From UBA668 sp963720695 (GTDB lineage Bacteria > Actinomycetota > Acidimicrobiia > Acidimicrobiales > Ilumatobacteraceae), in the NCBI GenBank assembly GCA_963720695.1, contig CAVRGG010000007.1, forward strand, positions 625,833 through 689,832: 64,000 nt of DNA, given 5' to 3'. Position 1 is the stretch's first letter, and every line of letters starts with the position of its first letter. Both the position numbers and the translations under genes were made by a program. A model generated the notes under the pieces. It saw only the letters and a list, made by a program, of their open reading frames with translations. It was not told the origin of the DNA and did no database searches. Below, piece after piece: positions 33,215 through 42,029 of the stretch.

Positions 33215-34822
33215 ATGACGCTGACCGAGTCGTATGCGAAGGGGCCGGATTCGCCGGAGGTCCGGGAGATCACCATCGGAGGGCTCTTGCGTGAGGCCGC
33301 CGAGCGCAACGGCGATCGTGTCGCACTCGTCGCCGGCGTGGCCGATCCGGCGCAGCGGCGCCAGTGGACGTATGCCGAGCTCCTCGACGAGGCGACCCGG
33401 GCCGCGGCGGCGCTCCGCGTGCGGTTCGAGCCGGGCGAGCGGGTGGCCGTCTGGGCGCCGAACTATCCGGAATGGATCATCCTCGAGTTCGCCTGTGCGA
33501 TCGCGGGGGTCGTGCTCGTCACCGTCAACCCTGCGTTCCGGGCGACCGAGGCGCAGTACGTCCTCACCCAGTCACGTGCGGCGGGTGTCATCACGGCGAC
33601 CGAGTTCCGTGGCAATCCGATGCTGGCCACCGTCGAGGAGATCCAGCCGAAGTGTCCTGAACTCCGCGAGATCATCCGGTTCGACCAGTGGGACGAGTTC
33701 GTCGCGTCCGGTGCTGCCTTCGACGGCGAGATGGTGGAGCCTCATCCCTCCGACGCGGTGATGATCCAGTACACGTCGGGCACCACCGGCTTCCCGAAGG
33801 GGGCGCTGCTGCACCACCGAGGTCTGGTCAACAACGGCGCCCACATGTCGGACCGCATGGGTCTCGGCGACGGTGGTGTGTGGATCGGTGTCATGCCCTT
33901 GTTCCACACCGGCGGATGCGTGCTCACGGCGCTGGGGGCGGTGTCCACGGCGAGCACCCTGGTCCTCGTCGAATCGTTCGACCCGGGTCTGGCGCTGGAG
34001 CTGTTCACCACGTACAAGGGCTCGGCGATGATGGGCGTGCCGACGATGCTCGTCGCGATGATGGAGCATCCCGACTTCGCCGCCGCCGATCTGTCGAACG
34101 TGAGGGGAATCTGCTCGGGCGGCTCGCTCGTGCCCGCGCCGATGGTGCGTCGCCTCGAGGAACAGCTCGGCGCACCGTTCACGATCGTGTTCGGCCAGAC
34201 CGAGTGCTCACCGATCGCGCAGATGACCCGGCGGGACGACAGCATCGAGGACAAGGCGGGCACGATCGGCGGCCCGATGCCGGCGGTGGAGGTGAAGATC
34301 GTCGATCCCGACACCGGTGAGACCGTGCCGATCGGTGTCGTCGGTGAGTACTGCACCCGCGGCTACCACGTGATGCACGAGTACTTCGAGAACCCCGAGG
34401 CCACCGCTCGCACGATCGACGCGGACGGCTGGCTCCACACGGGTGATCTGTGCGCGATGGACGAGCGCGGGTACTGCACCGTCGAGGGTCGCCTCAAGGA
34501 CATGATCATCCGCGGCGGCGAGAACATCTACCCCCGCGAGTTGGAGGATCTGCTGTTCTCCCACCCGTCCGTCGGTGAGGTCGCGGTGGTCGGGCTCCCG
34601 GACGACAAGTGGGGCGAGACCGTGGCCGCGTTCGTCCGCCCCGCGCCTGGCTGCACGATCGACAAGGCGGAGTTGTTCGCCTACGTGCGTGCACAGCTGG
34701 CGCCGCACAAGACACCCAAGCAGTGGTTCGTGGTCGACGCGTGGCCGCTCACCGGTTCCGGCAAGATCCAGAAGTTCAAGCTGCGCGAGCAGTGGGCCGC
34801 GGGGGAGTGGCAGGAGCTCTGA
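33215..34822 (+). CDS. AMP-binding acyl-CoA synthetase (FadD-like)
   Basis: A 535-residue member of the acyl-CoA synthetase/ligase superfamily that activates a carboxylic acid as acyl-AMP, then acyl-CoA. The P-loop motif is YTSGTTGFPKGALL, the A5 motif is FGQTECSPIAQ and the A7 region is GWLHTGDLCAMDERGY. The A8 hinge is GRLKDMIIRGGENIYPRE, and the A10 lysine is in TGSGKIQKFKLR. It groups by eye with medium/long-chain FadD enzymes such as FadD35/AcsM types. It is monocistronic (divergent from metG, convergent with the ABC ATPase gene). The substrate is not predictable. Confidence 0.93.
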   Translation: MTLTESYAKGPDSPEVREITIGGLLREAAERNGDRVALVAGVADPAQRRQWTYAELLDEATRAAAALRVRFEPGERVAVWAPNYPEWIILEFACAIAGVVLVTVNPAFRATEAQYVLTQSRAAGVITATEFRGNPMLATVEEIQPKCPELREIIRFDQWDEFVASGAAFDGEMVEPHPSDAVMIQYTSGTTGFPKGALLHHRGLVNNGAHMSDRMGLGDGGVWIGVMPLFHTGGCVLTALGAVSTASTLVLVESFDPGLALELFTTYKGSAMMGVPTMLVAMMEHPDFAAADLSNVRGICSGGSLVPAPMVRRLEEQLGAPFTIVFGQTECSPIAQMTRRDDSIEDKAGTIGGPMPAVEVKIVDPDTGETVPIGVVGEYCTRGYHVMHEYFENPEATARTIDADGWLHTGDLCAMDERGYCTVEGRLKDMIIRGGENIYPRELEDLLFSHPSVGEVAVVGLPDDKWGETVAAFVRPAPGCTIDKAELFAYVRAQLAPHKTPKQWFVVDAWPLTGSGKIQKFKLREQWAAGEWQEL

Positions 34823-34825
34823 CGC

Positions 34826-35806
34826 TCACTGTTCCTCGAACCGGCTGACCAGTCGCCGAAGCTCTTCGCCGCCGAACTCCGCGGTGAACCCGTCGACGGT
34901 GTATCCGGTCAGCGTGGTGGGCTCGGTCGCCACGGCACGGGCAGAGCGAGGCAGGCTGAACAACGGCGCCATCTCGCCGAACACCTCTCCCGCTCGGGCG
35001 GTGTGCAGGTGATCGCCACCCCTGGTGAGCTCGACCGAACCCGACTCGATGCGGTAGAGCCGGTTCCCCTCTGACCCTTCGGCGAAGAGCTCCTCGCCGG
35101 GTGAGCACACGACCACGACCGCCGGGGTGAGATCGGAGCTGTGCTCGGGGGCCATCTCCACGACCTGGTCGGCGAGCGGCAGGAGACGTTGGTCGTGCGT
35201 GCTCACCACGACCGTTCGCCCTCGTGTGGTGAGGCCGCGAAGGATGCGCAGCACGGTCTCGACCTGCACGTGGTCGAGGTTGGCGGTCGGCTCGTCGGCC
35301 ACGATCAGCGGCGGATCCAGGGCGAGCGCCCGGGCGATGGCGACGCGCTGCATCTGTCCGCCGCTCAGCGAACCCGGTCGGTGAGCGCCTCGCTCTCGCA
35401 GCCCGACGTCGCCCAGCAGATCGGTGGCTCGCTGCTCGGCGTCACCGCGCGCCCAACCGGCGGCGCGCAGCGGGATCATCACGTTCTCGAGCGCCGTGAG
35501 GCTGGGGACGAGGTTGAACGCCTGGAACACCACACCGACCTGATTGCGCCGATAGGAGGTGAGCTCGGCAGAGTTCAACTCGGTGACGCTCAGCCCGTTG
35601 ACGCCGATACGACCGGATGTCGGCCGCTGGATGCCGGCGAGACAGGACAGCAGCGTCGTCTTGCCGCATCCCGACGGGCCGAGCAGGAGCGCAAGGGTGC
35701 CCGGCTCGACCCGCATGGAGAAGCCGTCCAGGGGCCGGATGGGATAGCCGCCTCGGTGGTACTCGACCACGAGGTCGTCGATCTCGACGTCGACGGGTTC
35801 GCTCAT
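34826..35806 (-). CDS. ABC exporter ATPase fused to a cyclic-nucleotide-binding domain
   Basis: A 326-residue two-domain protein. Residues 1-215 are a MacB/LolD-type ATPase with Walker A GPSGCGKTT, signature LSGGQMQRVAIARA, Walker B LIVADEPTANLD and switch His in VVVSTHDQ. Residues 220-326 form a CRP-like cyclic-nucleotide-binding beta-barrel: CSPGEELFAEGSEGNRLYRI, then GEVFGEMAPLFSLPRSARAVA, which resembles the phosphate-binding cassette (GE-x6-RSA). It pairs with the FtsX-type permease encoded one base upstream. Gating of transport by a nucleotide or other ligand is inference; ligand identity is unknown. Confidence 0.9.
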   Translation of the reverse strand: MSEPVDVEIDDLVVEYHRGGYPIRPLDGFSMRVEPGTLALLLGPSGCGKTTLLSCLAGIQRPTSGRIGVNGLSVTELNSAELTSYRRNQVGVVFQAFNLVPSLTALENVMIPLRAAGWARGDAEQRATDLLGDVGLRERGAHRPGSLSGGQMQRVAIARALALDPPLIVADEPTANLDHVQVETVLRILRGLTTRGRTVVVSTHDQRLLPLADQVVEMAPEHSSDLTPAVVVVCSPGEELFAEGSEGNRLYRIESGSVELTRGGDHLHTARAGEVFGEMAPLFSLPRSARAVATEPTTLTGYTVDGFTAEFGGEELRRLVSRFEEQ

Positions 35807-35807
35807 G

Positions 35808-36866
35808 TCACGGACCTCCGAACGCGGTGGCAGGAGCGACCTTGGTCGTGCGACGGACGCCGACGAGGCCCGCAGCGACGCCGACGACGATGGCGAGGAG
35901 GGGCAGCTCGACCATCGACCGGACGGAGATCTCGACGTCCATCGGGAACACCGGCGAGAGGAGCTTCGCCAGGACGATCCCGAGGAGGGACGCGACGACG
36001 GCGAGGATCACGGCCTGCAGACAGATTCCGGCGCCGATGGCGGCGGTGCCGACCCCCGTGGCCTTGAAGACGGCGATGTCTCGTGTTCGCTCGAGCACCG
36101 TGAGGTAGACGACGGAGGCGATGATCAACCCTGCGACGATCCAGAGGAGGAACTTCACGAAGTCGATCGACTTGGCGGGGTTCTCCATGGGCCGCATCAG
36201 ATCGCTCCTGGCCTCGGCCCGGGTGAAGGCACGGAACCCGTCGGGCACCGTCGTCGTGCCACGGGCGACGACCATCGACGCGAGCGGTTGGCCACCGAGC
36301 AGCATCCGCTGGGCGTCGGCGAGGGTGACGGTGACGGTGGGTGTGCCGGCGAGCAGCGAGGCCTTGTCGACGACGCCCGTCACCTTCAGGTCGTGGCCGG
36401 CGATCCGGATGGTGTCGCCCACCGAGTTGCCGAGCGCGCGCGGCACGATCACCTCGCCGTCGCGGATCGTCGTGGTGCCGTCGACGACGGAGGTCGGAGC
36501 GCCCACTTCGTCGGGGACGACACCGAAGATGGTCACGTTGAGCAGCTCGTTGCCGTCGCGACCGGGGGCGGATTCCGCCGTCGCCGAGCCGTAGAGCATC
36601 GGCGCAGCCGCGGCGAAGTCGGTCGTCACCGCGGCGACGTCGCCCGCGGTGAGGAAGCTGCCGGGGCTGAACGCTCCGGCCGCGTCGTCACGGGTGATCC
36701 ACCAGTCCGCGCCCTGCGTGTCGAGGGTCCGGTCGATCTCGACGCTGAACGAGTTGCTGAGACCGCTCATCAGCAAGCTCATCGCGAACACGAGTGCCGT
36801 GCCGACGATGGTGATGATGAATCGCTTTCTCCGCCACTGCAGGTCCCGCAATGCGGCCCTCAGCAT
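35808..36866 (-). CDS. MacB/FtsX-type ABC transporter permease
   Basis: A 352-residue permease with the FtsX/MacB layout. One N-terminal membrane helix (FIITIVGTALVFAMSLLMSG) is followed by a large extracytoplasmic domain of about 200 residues and three C-terminal helices, the second spanning AAIGAGICLQAVILAVVASLLG. The ATG at 36866 begins MLRAALRDLQWRRKR, the usual amphipathic start. It is followed one base later by the ATPase-cNBD gene. Such pairs drive mechanotransmission or lipoprotein/peptide export rather than import. The substrate is unknown. Confidence 0.9.
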   Translation of the reverse strand: MLRAALRDLQWRRKRFIITIVGTALVFAMSLLMSGLSNSFSVEIDRTLDTQGADWWITRDDAAGAFSPGSFLTAGDVAAVTTDFAAAAPMLYGSATAESAPGRDGNELLNVTIFGVVPDEVGAPTSVVDGTTTIRDGEVIVPRALGNSVGDTIRIAGHDLKVTGVVDKASLLAGTPTVTVTLADAQRMLLGGQPLASMVVARGTTTVPDGFRAFTRAEARSDLMRPMENPAKSIDFVKFLLWIVAGLIIASVVYLTVLERTRDIAVFKATGVGTAAIGAGICLQAVILAVVASLLGIVLAKLLSPVFPMDVEISVRSMVELPLLAIVVGVAAGLVGVRRTTKVAPATAFGGP

Positions 36867-36934
36867 CCATGCACCCCCATCACCCGTCCTTCGACTGCGC
36901 ACAGTAGCGGCGCGGGCGGCAATGATGATGAGTC

Positions 36935-37723
36935 ATGAGTGAGTTCGATGACGCAACGGACGTCGCCGCCGATGGTTCGACGGTGATCCACGACGGCTGG
37001 GACATCAACGGCAACGCCAATGGCGGGTACCTGATGGCGCTGGCCGCGAGGGGTCTGCGGCAACTGTCCGGTCGCCCCGATCCGATCAGTGTCACCGCCC
37101 ACTACCTCGCGCCGGGCAAGCCAGGACCGGTTCGGATCGAGGGCAACGTCGTGAAGTCCGGTCGCCGATTCGCCACCGTGGCCGGGCAGATGCACCGGGA
37201 CGGCGTCCCCCTCCTGCAGCTCGTGGGCGCGTTCGGCGACCTGTCGTCGCCGTCGTCTGCCTACGAGCACCTCGCCGTCGGCCCGCCCGAGCTACCACCG
37301 TTCGAGGAGTGCTCGCCGCGCAGCCCGCAGCAGGGCTCGGTGATGGTGGGGATGATGGAGCGGCTCGCGGTGCGGCTCCATCCCGACCATGCCGGGTGGG
37401 TGAACGACGACCGCAGCGGTGTCGCCGAGATGGCGGGATGGTTCGCGTTCAAGGACGGACGCCCGCTGGACACGCTCGCGCTGCTGATGGTGTGCGACGC
37501 GTTCCCGCCGGCGGTGTTCCACCTCGACATGCCTCCGGGCTGGGTGCCGACGGTCGAGTACACGGTCCACGTGCGAGGCATCCCGGCGCCTGGACCGGTT
37601 CGTTGCGTGTTCCGCTCTCAGTTCGTGCAGGGCGGCTTCCTCAACGAGGATGGCGAGGTGTGGGACTCGGCCGGCCGACTGGTGGCGCAATCGCGGCAAC
37701 TGGGGCTGACGCCGCTGACCTGA
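36935..37723 (+). CDS. Acyl-CoA thioesterase-like double-hotdog protein
   Basis: A 262-residue protein of the thioesterase superfamily (TesB-like, two hotdog domains). The N-terminal hotdog has the characteristic WDINGNANGGYLMALAARGL and ISVTAHYLAPGKPGPVRIEG. The C-terminal hotdog has VPTVEYTVHVRGIPAPGPVRCVFRSQF, here split as VPTVEYTVHV and PGPVRCVFRSQF, and GFLNEDGEVWDSAGRLVAQSRQL. It probably hydrolyses or binds acyl-CoA. The ATG at 36935 is divergent from the ABC permease gene. A thioesterase beside an acyl-CoA synthetase two genes away hints at lipid turnover. Confidence 0.86.
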   Translation: MSEFDDATDVAADGSTVIHDGWDINGNANGGYLMALAARGLRQLSGRPDPISVTAHYLAPGKPGPVRIEGNVVKSGRRFATVAGQMHRDGVPLLQLVGAFGDLSSPSSAYEHLAVGPPELPPFEECSPRSPQQGSVMVGMMERLAVRLHPDHAGWVNDDRSGVAEMAGWFAFKDGRPLDTLALLMVCDAFPPAVFHLDMPPGWVPTVEYTVHVRGIPAPGPVRCVFRSQFVQGGFLNEDGEVWDSAGRLVAQSRQLGLTPLT

Positions 37724-37735
37724 CGCGGCGGCGGG

Positions 37736-38524
37736 TCAGCGGTTGCGAGCCCAGCGCACGCCGCCGGCGAATCCACCCATGGCCAGTCCGGCGGCGCCGA
37801 CGGTCTGGGTGGTGCGGCGGATGACCGCTTTGCTGCGCTTGCGGAACTCGACGATGGGCCAGCCGTTCTGGCCGGCGACACGCTCCAACTTGGCATCGGG
37901 GTTGACCGCGACGGGGTGCCCCACCGCCCGCAGCATGGGCAGGTCGCTGGCCGAGTCGCTGTAGGCCCAGCACTGGTCGAGGTCGAACCCCTCCCAGCGG
38001 GCGAGTTCCTGCATGGCTTCCACCTTGCCCTCGGCGTAGCAGAACGGCCCCGCCAGCTCGCCGGTGTACACGCCTTCGGCGATCTCGCTGCGGGTGCCGA
38101 TTCCCGCTGTCATGCCCAGTGCCTTCGCCAACGGTTCGACGAGCTCGATCGGGGAGGCCGACACGATGTAGGTGGCGCGGTGCGCCTGGCGGTGTTGCTC
38201 GATCAGGCGTTGCGATTCGGGACGGACACGGTCCATCAGTTTCGGAACGATCTCCGCGTTGAGGGCGACGAGGTCGTCGACATGGACGCCCTTCACCGCG
38301 CCGAGGATTCGATCGCGCACGCCGTGCGACGTGTCGTCGTCGGCACCCGACATCAGGAAGCTGAGCGCGCTGGCCGCGTCGCGGACGAACTGCCGAGTGG
38401 GCACGAGCTTGCCCCGCCACGCTGCCACGCCGAGGACGAACGCGCTGGAGCCGCTGATGAGCGTGCGGTCGAGGTCGAAGAACGCGGCGCTCGGACCGGT
38501 GGAGTAGATCGGGAGTTCGGTCAT
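37736..38524 (-). CDS. HAD-IB family phosphatase (SerB-like)
   Basis: A 262-residue haloacid-dehalogenase hydrolase of subfamily IB. Motif I is FFDLDRTL (nucleophile Asp17, acid/base Asp19), motif II is YIVSASP, and motifs III/IV are YAEGKVEAM and YSDSASDLPML. The C-terminal Gly/Ala-rich stretch (VGAAGLAMGGFAGGV) could be a weak membrane anchor. Family members dephosphorylate phosphoserine, lysolipid or related substrates. It overlaps rsmI upstream (ATGA), so it is translated with it. The substrate is unknown. Confidence 0.9.
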   Translation of the reverse strand: MTELPIYSTGPSAAFFDLDRTLISGSSAFVLGVAAWRGKLVPTRQFVRDAASALSFLMSGADDDTSHGVRDRILGAVKGVHVDDLVALNAEIVPKLMDRVRPESQRLIEQHRQAHRATYIVSASPIELVEPLAKALGMTAGIGTRSEIAEGVYTGELAGPFCYAEGKVEAMQELARWEGFDLDQCWAYSDSASDLPMLRAVGHPVAVNPDAKLERVAGQNGWPIVEFRKRSKAVIRRTTQTVGAAGLAMGGFAGGVRWARNR

Positions 38525-39354
38525 CGTGGGATCGTCAGTGCGAGGTCGTACACCCGGCGCTTCGGCGCGCCGGTCGCTGCCATCACCGTAGCGATCGCCG
38601 TCCGCCGATCGGCACCGGCGGACAGTGCCATGTGTAACGCGTCGAGGATCGCCTCGTCCGTCGCATCGACAGGTGCCGCCGCGCCCTCGACGACGATCAC
38701 GTACTCGCCGCGTGGTGCCACCTCGTCGACATGAGCGGCGGCCCGCTCGAGCGTGCCTCGCCACACCTCTTCGTGGAGCTTGGTCAGCTCCCGGGCGAGG
38801 GCGATCTCGCGCTGCGGCCCGCACGCGGCACCGAGATCGCGGACCGTACGGACGACTCGGTGGGGCGCCTCGTAGAGCACCGTGGTCCGGCGTTCGGATG
38901 CGATCTCCGCCAAGCGGTCCGTGCGTTCTCGCCCGCTGCGGGGGAGGAAGCCCTCGAACACGAAGCGGGTGGTGTCGAATCCGCTGACGACGAGGGCCAT
39001 CACCAGCGCGGCCGGGCCGGGCACCGCCGACACCACGTGTCCCGCGTCGATGGCGGCGCGCACGAGACGCATCCCGGGGTCGCTGATGCCGGGAGTTCCG
39101 GCGTCGGTGACGACGGCGACGTCGGCGCCGGTGGCGAGGAGACCCAGTACTTCGTCGGTACGGGCGGCCTCGGTGTGCTCGTTTGCGATCGCCAGTCGGA
39201 TGCCGCTGACACCGGCGTACGAGAGCAGCTTGCCGCTGTGGCGGGTGTCCTCGCAGCAGATCAGCGCGCATCGACGGAGCTCCTCCACGGCACGCGGGGT
39301 GAGGTCGCCGAGGTTGCCGATCGGTGTGCTGACGAGCACGAGCCGACCTGTCAC
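38521..39354 (-). CDS. rsmI: 16S rRNA (cytidine1402-2'-O)-methyltransferase
   Basis: The RsmI (YraL) tetrapyrrole-methylase-fold enzyme that modifies C1402 in the ribosomal P site. The 277-residue protein has the diagnostic N-terminus LVLVSTPIGNLGDLTPRAVE. It also has CEDTRHSGKLL, VVTDAGTPGISDPG, VPGPAALVMALVVSG and EGFLPRSGRER. The GTG at 39354 overlaps the stop of the DUF192 gene, and its own stop overlaps the HAD gene. The three form a tightly coupled set. Confidence 0.96.
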   Translation of the reverse strand: MTGRLVLVSTPIGNLGDLTPRAVEELRRCALICCEDTRHSGKLLSYAGVSGIRLAIANEHTEAARTDEVLGLLATGADVAVVTDAGTPGISDPGMRLVRAAIDAGHVVSAVPGPAALVMALVVSGFDTTRFVFEGFLPRSGRERTDRLAEIASERRTTVLYEAPHRVVRTVRDLGAACGPQREIALARELTKLHEEVWRGTLERAAAHVDEVAPRGEYVIVVEGAAAPVDATDEAILDALHMALSAGADRRTAIATVMAATGAPKRRVYDLALTIPR

Positions 39355-39689
39355 TCGCGCACCTCGACGACGTCGCCGACGTGCAGGCCCCATCGCTCGA
39401 ACGATCCGGCCTCGCCCTCGACGACCGAACGGGCCTTCCACACGATCGGCCCGATGCGATGGGGAGGCATGTGGTGGATCCGGAGCACCACCCCGTTGGC
39501 GTCGAGGTGAGCGACGTCGATCGCGAACTTCATGCCGAGCGTGTGCACCCACCGCGTCCGGGGGAGGACCATCGCTCCTTCTGCACCGTGACGACCGAGG
39601 AGGCCCTTGCCCCGCTCGCTGCGTGTCTCGGCCCGTTCCGCGCCGGCGAGCACGATGCCGTTGCTCACCAGCCAACATTCACGCGTCAT
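39351..39689 (-). CDS. DUF192 family protein
   Basis: A 112-residue DUF192 protein. Recognisable family features are ERGKGLLGR, AMVLPRTRWVHTLGMKFAID and the WKARSVVEGEAGSFERWGL end. Unlike many members it lacks a signal peptide, so it is cytoplasmic. The family's biochemical role is unknown. It is the first gene of the DUF192-rsmI-HAD set, with a CAATCT box six bases before its ATG. Confidence 0.87.
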   Translation of the reverse strand: MTRECWLVSNGIVLAGAERAETRSERGKGLLGRHGAEGAMVLPRTRWVHTLGMKFAIDVAHLDANGVVLRIHHMPPHRIGPIVWKARSVVEGEAGSFERWGLHVGDVVEVRE

Positions 39690-39715
39690 GCGCCCAGATT
39701 GGCACGTTCCAGGGG

Positions 39716-40630
39716 TCAGAGCAGTGGCAGGTCGGGGGCGGTCGTGAACTCGGTGGGCTCGCCTCTCGATGCGTCGAACAGGGCCTTGCCGACCACGGCG
39801 AAGAAGATGATCGCTCCGCCGACGATCGTGAGCGGTTTGGGGTGCAGGCCCAGCACGATGAAGCCCCAGATCGGCACGAACACCATCTCCGTCTGGGCGA
39901 ACACGGTCATCGGGACGGCGGGCAGATGTTTCGACGCGGCGTTGAACATCGCCGTGCCGACCACGATGAAGACGGCGCCGTGCAGCAGGGCGAGGGCGAT
40001 GTTCGGGGCGGGCGGGACGAGCGTCTTGCCGTGTGCGATGGTGACGGCCCCGCAGACGAAGATCATCAGCAATCCGTAGCCGGGGAGCACGGGGGACCAG
40101 TCGCGCTCGGTGTCCGTGCGCAGGCAGACCGTGTAGACGGCGAAGCCCACGGAGGCGAGCATGGCGGAGACGTTGCCCAGCATGTCACCGGCCTCGAGGT
40201 CGCTGACGACGGTGATGACGAGGCCGACCATGCCGACGCACAGAGCGACGATCGTCGATCGCGACAGCCGTTCCCCGAGGACGCGCGAGAACAGCACCGC
40301 CACGAGTGGGGTCAGCGAACCGAGGAACGCTGCGTTGGCAGGGGTGGTGGTCTTCACCGCGTAGACGAACGCGATGGACGCGAGGAACAGCCCGAAGTTG
40401 GCGTACATCATCACGCGGCCGCTGCGCCACGCCCGGAACGTGGGTCCGGGGCGGCCTTGGATCGCCGCGACGATCTCGATGACGACGATGATCCCGATCG
40501 AGCGCCAGATCATGTACTGGAACGCGTCGCTGCGGTCGGCCTTCCTGCTCGCGATCGCGCCGAAGCTCCACACGATGCCCGCGCCGACCGCCATCGAGGA
40601 AGCCACCACCGGAAGACGCTGCTGGTCCAT
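39716..40630 (-). CDS. EamA/DMT-family membrane transporter
   Basis: A 304-residue drug/metabolite transporter with ten predicted membrane helices in two EamA repeats. The first repeat includes VVASSMAVGAGIVWSFGAI and TPANAAFLGSLTPLVAVLFS; the second includes LALLHGAVFIVVGTAMFNAA and PMTVFAQTEMVFVPIWGFI. The family exports amino acids, nucleotides or drugs; the substrate is not predictable here. It lies 26 bases upstream of the DUF192 gene on the same strand and divergent from trmB. Confidence 0.9.
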   Translation of the reverse strand: MDQQRLPVVASSMAVGAGIVWSFGAIASRKADRSDAFQYMIWRSIGIIVVIEIVAAIQGRPGPTFRAWRSGRVMMYANFGLFLASIAFVYAVKTTTPANAAFLGSLTPLVAVLFSRVLGERLSRSTIVALCVGMVGLVITVVSDLEAGDMLGNVSAMLASVGFAVYTVCLRTDTERDWSPVLPGYGLLMIFVCGAVTIAHGKTLVPPAPNIALALLHGAVFIVVGTAMFNAASKHLPAVPMTVFAQTEMVFVPIWGFIVLGLHPKPLTIVGGAIIFFAVVGKALFDASRGEPTEFTTAPDLPLL

Positions 40631-40714
40631 GCTGCGGCGACAATAGCGGTACGACCGTTCCGCCGAGTGTTCTTGTTTCTCCCAGGGCCACCCTGGTCGG
40701 ATAGGAATTCCCCC

Positions 40715-41380
40715 GTGGATTCACCCCACCCCGTTCCGCGCAGTTTCCAGCCCCGCCGGCGGCGGCTCAGTCCGGCGCGCGCTGCGGCATTCCTGGATGC
40801 AGCGCCGAGGTGGCGGCTGGCGGCCGACGGGCCGGTGTTGGACCTCGAGGCGGTCTTCGGCCCGGGTGCCTCCGTCGTGTTGGACATCGGATTCGGGGGC
40901 GGTGAAGGTCTGATCGACATGGCGTCGTCCCGACCCGGGGAGTGCATCATCGGTGCCGAAGTGCACACGCCCGGCGTCGCCAAGGTCGTCGACGCGATCG
41001 AGGCGAACGGATGGCAGCACGTGCGCATCGTCGAGGACGACGTGCTCGACTTCCTGCCCCGACTCGCCCCCGAGTCTCTGGTGGGTATCCGGATCTGGTT
41101 CCCGGATCCCTGGCTCAAGAACAAGCAGCGACACCGGCGCATCGTCCGCGACGATGTGGTGCGCGCACTCACCGACCGGCTGATGGTCGGTGGCACGCTG
41201 CACGTCGCCACCGACATCGCCGAGTACGCCCGACACTCCGGCGAGGTCGTCTCGCACGAGCCCCGCCTGCTCGGCGGCATCGTTGCCCGACCCGACTGGC
41301 GACCCGTCACCCGGTTCGAGCGCCGAGGGCTGGCCGAGGGTCGCACTCCGACGGACCTCGTCTACGAGAGAATCCGGTGA
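40715..41380 (+). CDS. trmB: tRNA (guanine46-N7)-methyltransferase
   Basis: Makes m7G46 in the variable loop of tRNAs. The 221-residue class I methyltransferase has the SAM motif VVLDIGFGGGEGLIDMA, ECIIGAEVHTPGVAKV, and the family signature IRIWFPDPWLKNKQRHRRIV. GTG 40715 is the only sensible start before the domain. The DUF1345 gene follows after one base, so the two are probably translated together. Confidence 0.95.
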   Translation: MDSPHPVPRSFQPRRRRLSPARAAAFLDAAPRWRLAADGPVLDLEAVFGPGASVVLDIGFGGGEGLIDMASSRPGECIIGAEVHTPGVAKVVDAIEANGWQHVRIVEDDVLDFLPRLAPESLVGIRIWFPDPWLKNKQRHRRIVRDDVVRALTDRLMVGGTLHVATDIAEYARHSGEVVSHEPRLLGGIVARPDWRPVTRFERRGLAEGRTPTDLVYERIR

Positions 41381-41381
41381 C

Positions 41382-42029
41382 ATGAGCCCGTCGCATCGCA
41401 GCCAGGTGTCTGCTCGAACCCGCGTCAACCTCTGCGCGGTCGCCGGTCTCGTCGCCGGCGGCGCGGTCGCCTTCGTCGCGCCGTGGCAGTTCGCCGCGCT
41501 GGCGGGCTGGGACGTGGTCGCGGCGGTGCTGCTCGCGTGGATCTGGTCGGAGATCTGGCCACTGGATCCCATCGAGACCAGGTCACGCTCGACGAGTGAG
41601 GACAGCAGCCACGCCGCAGCGGTCATGGTGATGGTCACGGCCAGCGTCATCAGCCTCGTCGGGATGGCGTTGGGTCTCGCCAAGGCTCGCCACGTCGCGC
41701 AGCCGATGGAGACACTGTTGACGGTGTTCTCGGTGCTCACGGTGGCGTTGTCGTGGTGCGTCGTCCACACCATGTACACGCTTCGGTACGCGCGCCTGTA
41801 CTACGGAGATCCCGTCGGTGGCGTGGACTTCCACACGGAGGAACCGCCCGACTACCACGACTTCGCCTACCTGTCGTTCACGATCGGGATGGCGTTCGCG
41901 GTCAGCGACACCGACCTGTCCGCTCGCCGGATTCGTCGCACCGCGACGCGCCATGCGCTGCTGTCCTACGTGTTCGGCGCGGTCATCGTCGGCCTGACGA
42001 TCAACGTCATGGCGGGGTTCGTGCGCTAG
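41382..42029 (+). CDS. DUF1345 family integral membrane protein
   Basis: A 215-residue membrane protein with five to six predicted helices (for example LCAVAGLVAGGAVAFVAPW and DVVAAVLLAWIWSEIW). The DUF1345 hallmark is VDFHTEEPPDYHDFAYLSFT, followed by IGMAFAVSDTDLSARRIRR. The function of the family is unknown. It follows trmB directly. Its TAG stop shares a CTAG palindrome with the stop of the convergent sulfatase gene. Confidence 0.9.
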   Translation: MSPSHRSQVSARTRVNLCAVAGLVAGGAVAFVAPWQFAALAGWDVVAAVLLAWIWSEIWPLDPIETRSRSTSEDSSHAAAVMVMVTASVISLVGMALGLAKARHVAQPMETLLTVFSVLTVALSWCVVHTMYTLRYARLYYGDPVGGVDFHTEEPPDYHDFAYLSFTIGMAFAVSDTDLSARRIRRTATRHALLSYVFGAVIVGLTINVMAGFVR

